Assembly (NCBI GenBank): GCA_030698575.1 | Contig: JAUYMQ010000084.1 | Span: forward strand, 1-7,905 | Source of the DNA: Deltaproteobacteria bacterium | Lineage (GTDB): Bacteria; JAUYMQ01 | DNA length: 7,905 bases | Direction: 5' to 3' | Part shown: positions 7,079 to 7,905 of the stretch, one piece after another | How the letters are laid out: every line of letters begins with the position of its first letter | How positions within the stretch are numbered: position 1 is the stretch's first letter | Program-made: the position numbers and the translations under genes | Notes under the pieces: generated by a model | What the model was told of the DNA's origin: nothing | Seen by the model: only the letters and a program-made list of their open reading frames with translations | The model's database searches: none

Positions 7079-7621
7079 TCACTTCCTGGTGAGGATCAAG
7101 TGCTCCAGGTTCATATCGCCCAGGACCACCGGAAACGTCTTGAAGGCGGATCTCACCACCGGCAGGAGCTTCAGCATCGCGACGATGTTTCCGCCCTGCT
7201 TGACCTTGCCCGTCGCCACGGACGTGATCGGATTTTCGTGACCATGCCAGAATCGGTGGGAGTGATCGGCCGACTGCCTGGACCAGACGTCGGGCTTCAG
7301 ATCGCACTCACCGAGGTAGAAGGCGCCGTGATAGCCGGGCTTGGAAGGGGGATTCTTGAGATCGATGGTGATCTCGGAATCGGGGTCCGTGTAGATGAAC
7401 TTGATGATGAGATTGGCCCGGGACATCTTGGGGCCAATCTTGTCGTCCTGCAAAATACGGCTCAGGAAAGCATCGTAAATGCGGTAAAGCTGGTCCGCGT
7501 CCCGGTAGTACTCGCCCATTTTGAATCCGTTCTGCCGAACAAACCGCGTATGAACATCATTGACGATCTCCGCCATGCGTGCCACCCGAAAATCGCGATG
7601 TTGGGAGAGGGAGCCGTGCAT
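7079..7621 (-). CDS. SCP2 sterol-binding domain-like protein
   Basis: The product is up to 180 residues. The central and C-terminal part (about residues 68-178) has the layout of a stand-alone SCP2 / sterol-carrier domain: strands such as ANLIIKFIY and SEITIDLKN, then DVWSRQSADHSHRFWHG, and the family-like helix segment TSVATGKVKQGGNIVAMLKL (133-152) that corresponds to the FxTGKLKxKGN region. Such domains bind lipids, sterols or acyl-CoAs in a hydrophobic tunnel. No signal peptide is seen. The given start is the most upstream ATG, but it has no clear ribosome binding site. The internal ATG at 7576 (Met16) follows GGGTGG by 5 bases and may be the true start. It is the first gene of the probable GRE operon and could carry or present the hydrophobic substrate. 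Confidence 0.7.
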   Translation of the reverse strand: MHGSLSQHRDFRVARMAEIVNDVHTRFVRQNGFKMGEYYRDADQLYRIYDAFLSRILQDDKIGPKMSRANLIIKFIYTDPDSEITIDLKNPPSKPGYHGAFYLGECDLKPDVWSRQSADHSHRFWHGHENPITSVATGKVKQGGNIVAMLKLLPVVRSAFKTFPVVLGDMNLEHLILTRK

Positions 7622-7730
7622 GCCGAGCGGCGCGGACTTGCCGTGGAACTTTACCCGACTGGATGACTCTGGTTTTATGACCCGGCTCGGGCCGTGATCC
7701 CTCTCGAAGCGCGTCCGTCATCGCGCAGGT
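7622..7730. other. Intergenic gap upstream of the GRE operon, possible promoter region
   Basis: These 109 bases separate the right-edge gene from the SCP2 gene, the longest gap on the - strand. It contains an AT-richer patch around 7655-7682 and a short inverted repeat, GCGCG/CGCGC, at 7709-7726 with an 8-base loop just past the stop of the right-edge gene. I see no convincing -35/-10 pair or U-tract, so both promoter and terminator roles are only suggested by position. Confidence 0.25.
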
Positions 7731-7905
7731 CTAGGGGCGGTCCTGATCGGCGTCACCCTTGGTGACGAACCAGTTTGCGCCGTCGGTGAAGAAGGCGGGA
7801 TCGAGATCGGGGCGGTTCGGGCGGACGAAGAAGGTCATGGGCGAGTCGCGGACCACGAAGCCGAATTTCCGGAGATGCTCTTCCGCCGTGGGATTCAGCA
7901 CCACG
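7731..7905 (-). CDS. C-terminal end of an unidentified protein, possibly a GNAT-family acetyltransferase (partial)
   Basis: A - strand frame is open from the right edge and stops at the TAG at 7733-7731, giving 57 residues; its start is outside the window. The visible tail reads HLRKFGFVVRDSPMTFFVRP, then DPAFFTDGANWFVTKGDADQ. A helix followed by LGF/FGF and a strand, with an aromatic NWF(V/L)T-G-D-D ending, resembles the C-termini of some GNAT N-acyltransferases. This rests on recall of the pattern, not an alignment. It is co-directional with the GRE operon, but the 109-base gap leaves open whether it is co-transcribed. Confidence 0.6.
   Translation of the reverse strand, partial: VVLNPTAEEHLRKFGFVVRDSPMTFFVRPNRPDLDPAFFTDGANWFVTKGDADQDRP

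Noticed and set aside
7683-7694. CGGC-TCGG-GCCG hairpin upstream of the SCP2 gene as an operator or terminator
   Set aside because: A four-base-pair stem alone is too weak, and no second copy or regulator gene is present.
7709-7726. Inverted repeat GCGCG/CGCGC with 8-base loop as a terminator for the right-edge gene
   Set aside because: The stem is only 5 base pairs and no U-tract follows on the - strand. In GC-rich DNA this is expected by chance.
1-7905. CRISPR arrays, tRNA or rRNA genes, insertion sequences, phage genes
   Set aside because: No regularly spaced repeats, RNA-gene signatures, transposase motifs or terminal inverted repeats were found on either strand by reading.

Overview
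This is a high-GC bacterial segment with densely packed genes. It probably comes from an anaerobe or facultative anaerobe, because its largest gene encodes an oxygen-sensitive glycyl radical enzyme (GRE) and the matching radical-SAM activase lies downstream on the same strand. Nothing in the window fixes the taxon. The gene mix (ethylbenzene-dehydrogenase-type heme subunit, GRE, acyl-CoA dehydrogenase, SCP2 protein) would suit an uncultured proteobacterium or desulfobacterium that degrades hydrophobic compounds without oxygen; that is inference.

Layout. The left end (1-1455, + strand) holds the C-terminus of a heme-b subunit of the ethylbenzene dehydrogenase / type II DMSO-reductase group, followed by a luciferase-like (LLM) flavin- or F420-dependent oxidoreductase. 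A convergent gene set on the - strand begins 9 bases later. Read right to left in its own direction, it is: SCP2-type lipid-binding protein (7621-7079), short-chain dehydrogenase (7039-6212), GRE of 793 residues (6126-3745), acyl-CoA dehydrogenase (3717-2542) and GRE activase (2487-1465). Gaps are 39, 85, 27 and 54 bases, and the last four genes each have a recognisable Shine-Dalgarno sequence, so this looks like one operon. At the right edge, after a 109-base gap, is the C-terminal end of a further - strand gene, possibly a GNAT acetyltransferase.

How the genes may work together. The activase would install the radical on Gly769 of the GRE. The GRE has a Cys440-x-Glu442 active site, as in GRE dehydratases and decarboxylases, but not the Trp-His-Asp stretch I recall downstream of it in choline lyase and diol dehydratases, so its substrate is probably different. 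The acyl-CoA dehydrogenase sits between GRE and activase and appears to use the isovaleryl-CoA-dehydrogenase-type base (Glu242). With the SDR and the SCP2 protein this suggests oxidation of a hydrophobic or branched acyl compound. The substrate cannot be read from the sequence. The SCP2-SDR-GRE-ACAD-activase set is the part most likely to be an undescribed pathway.
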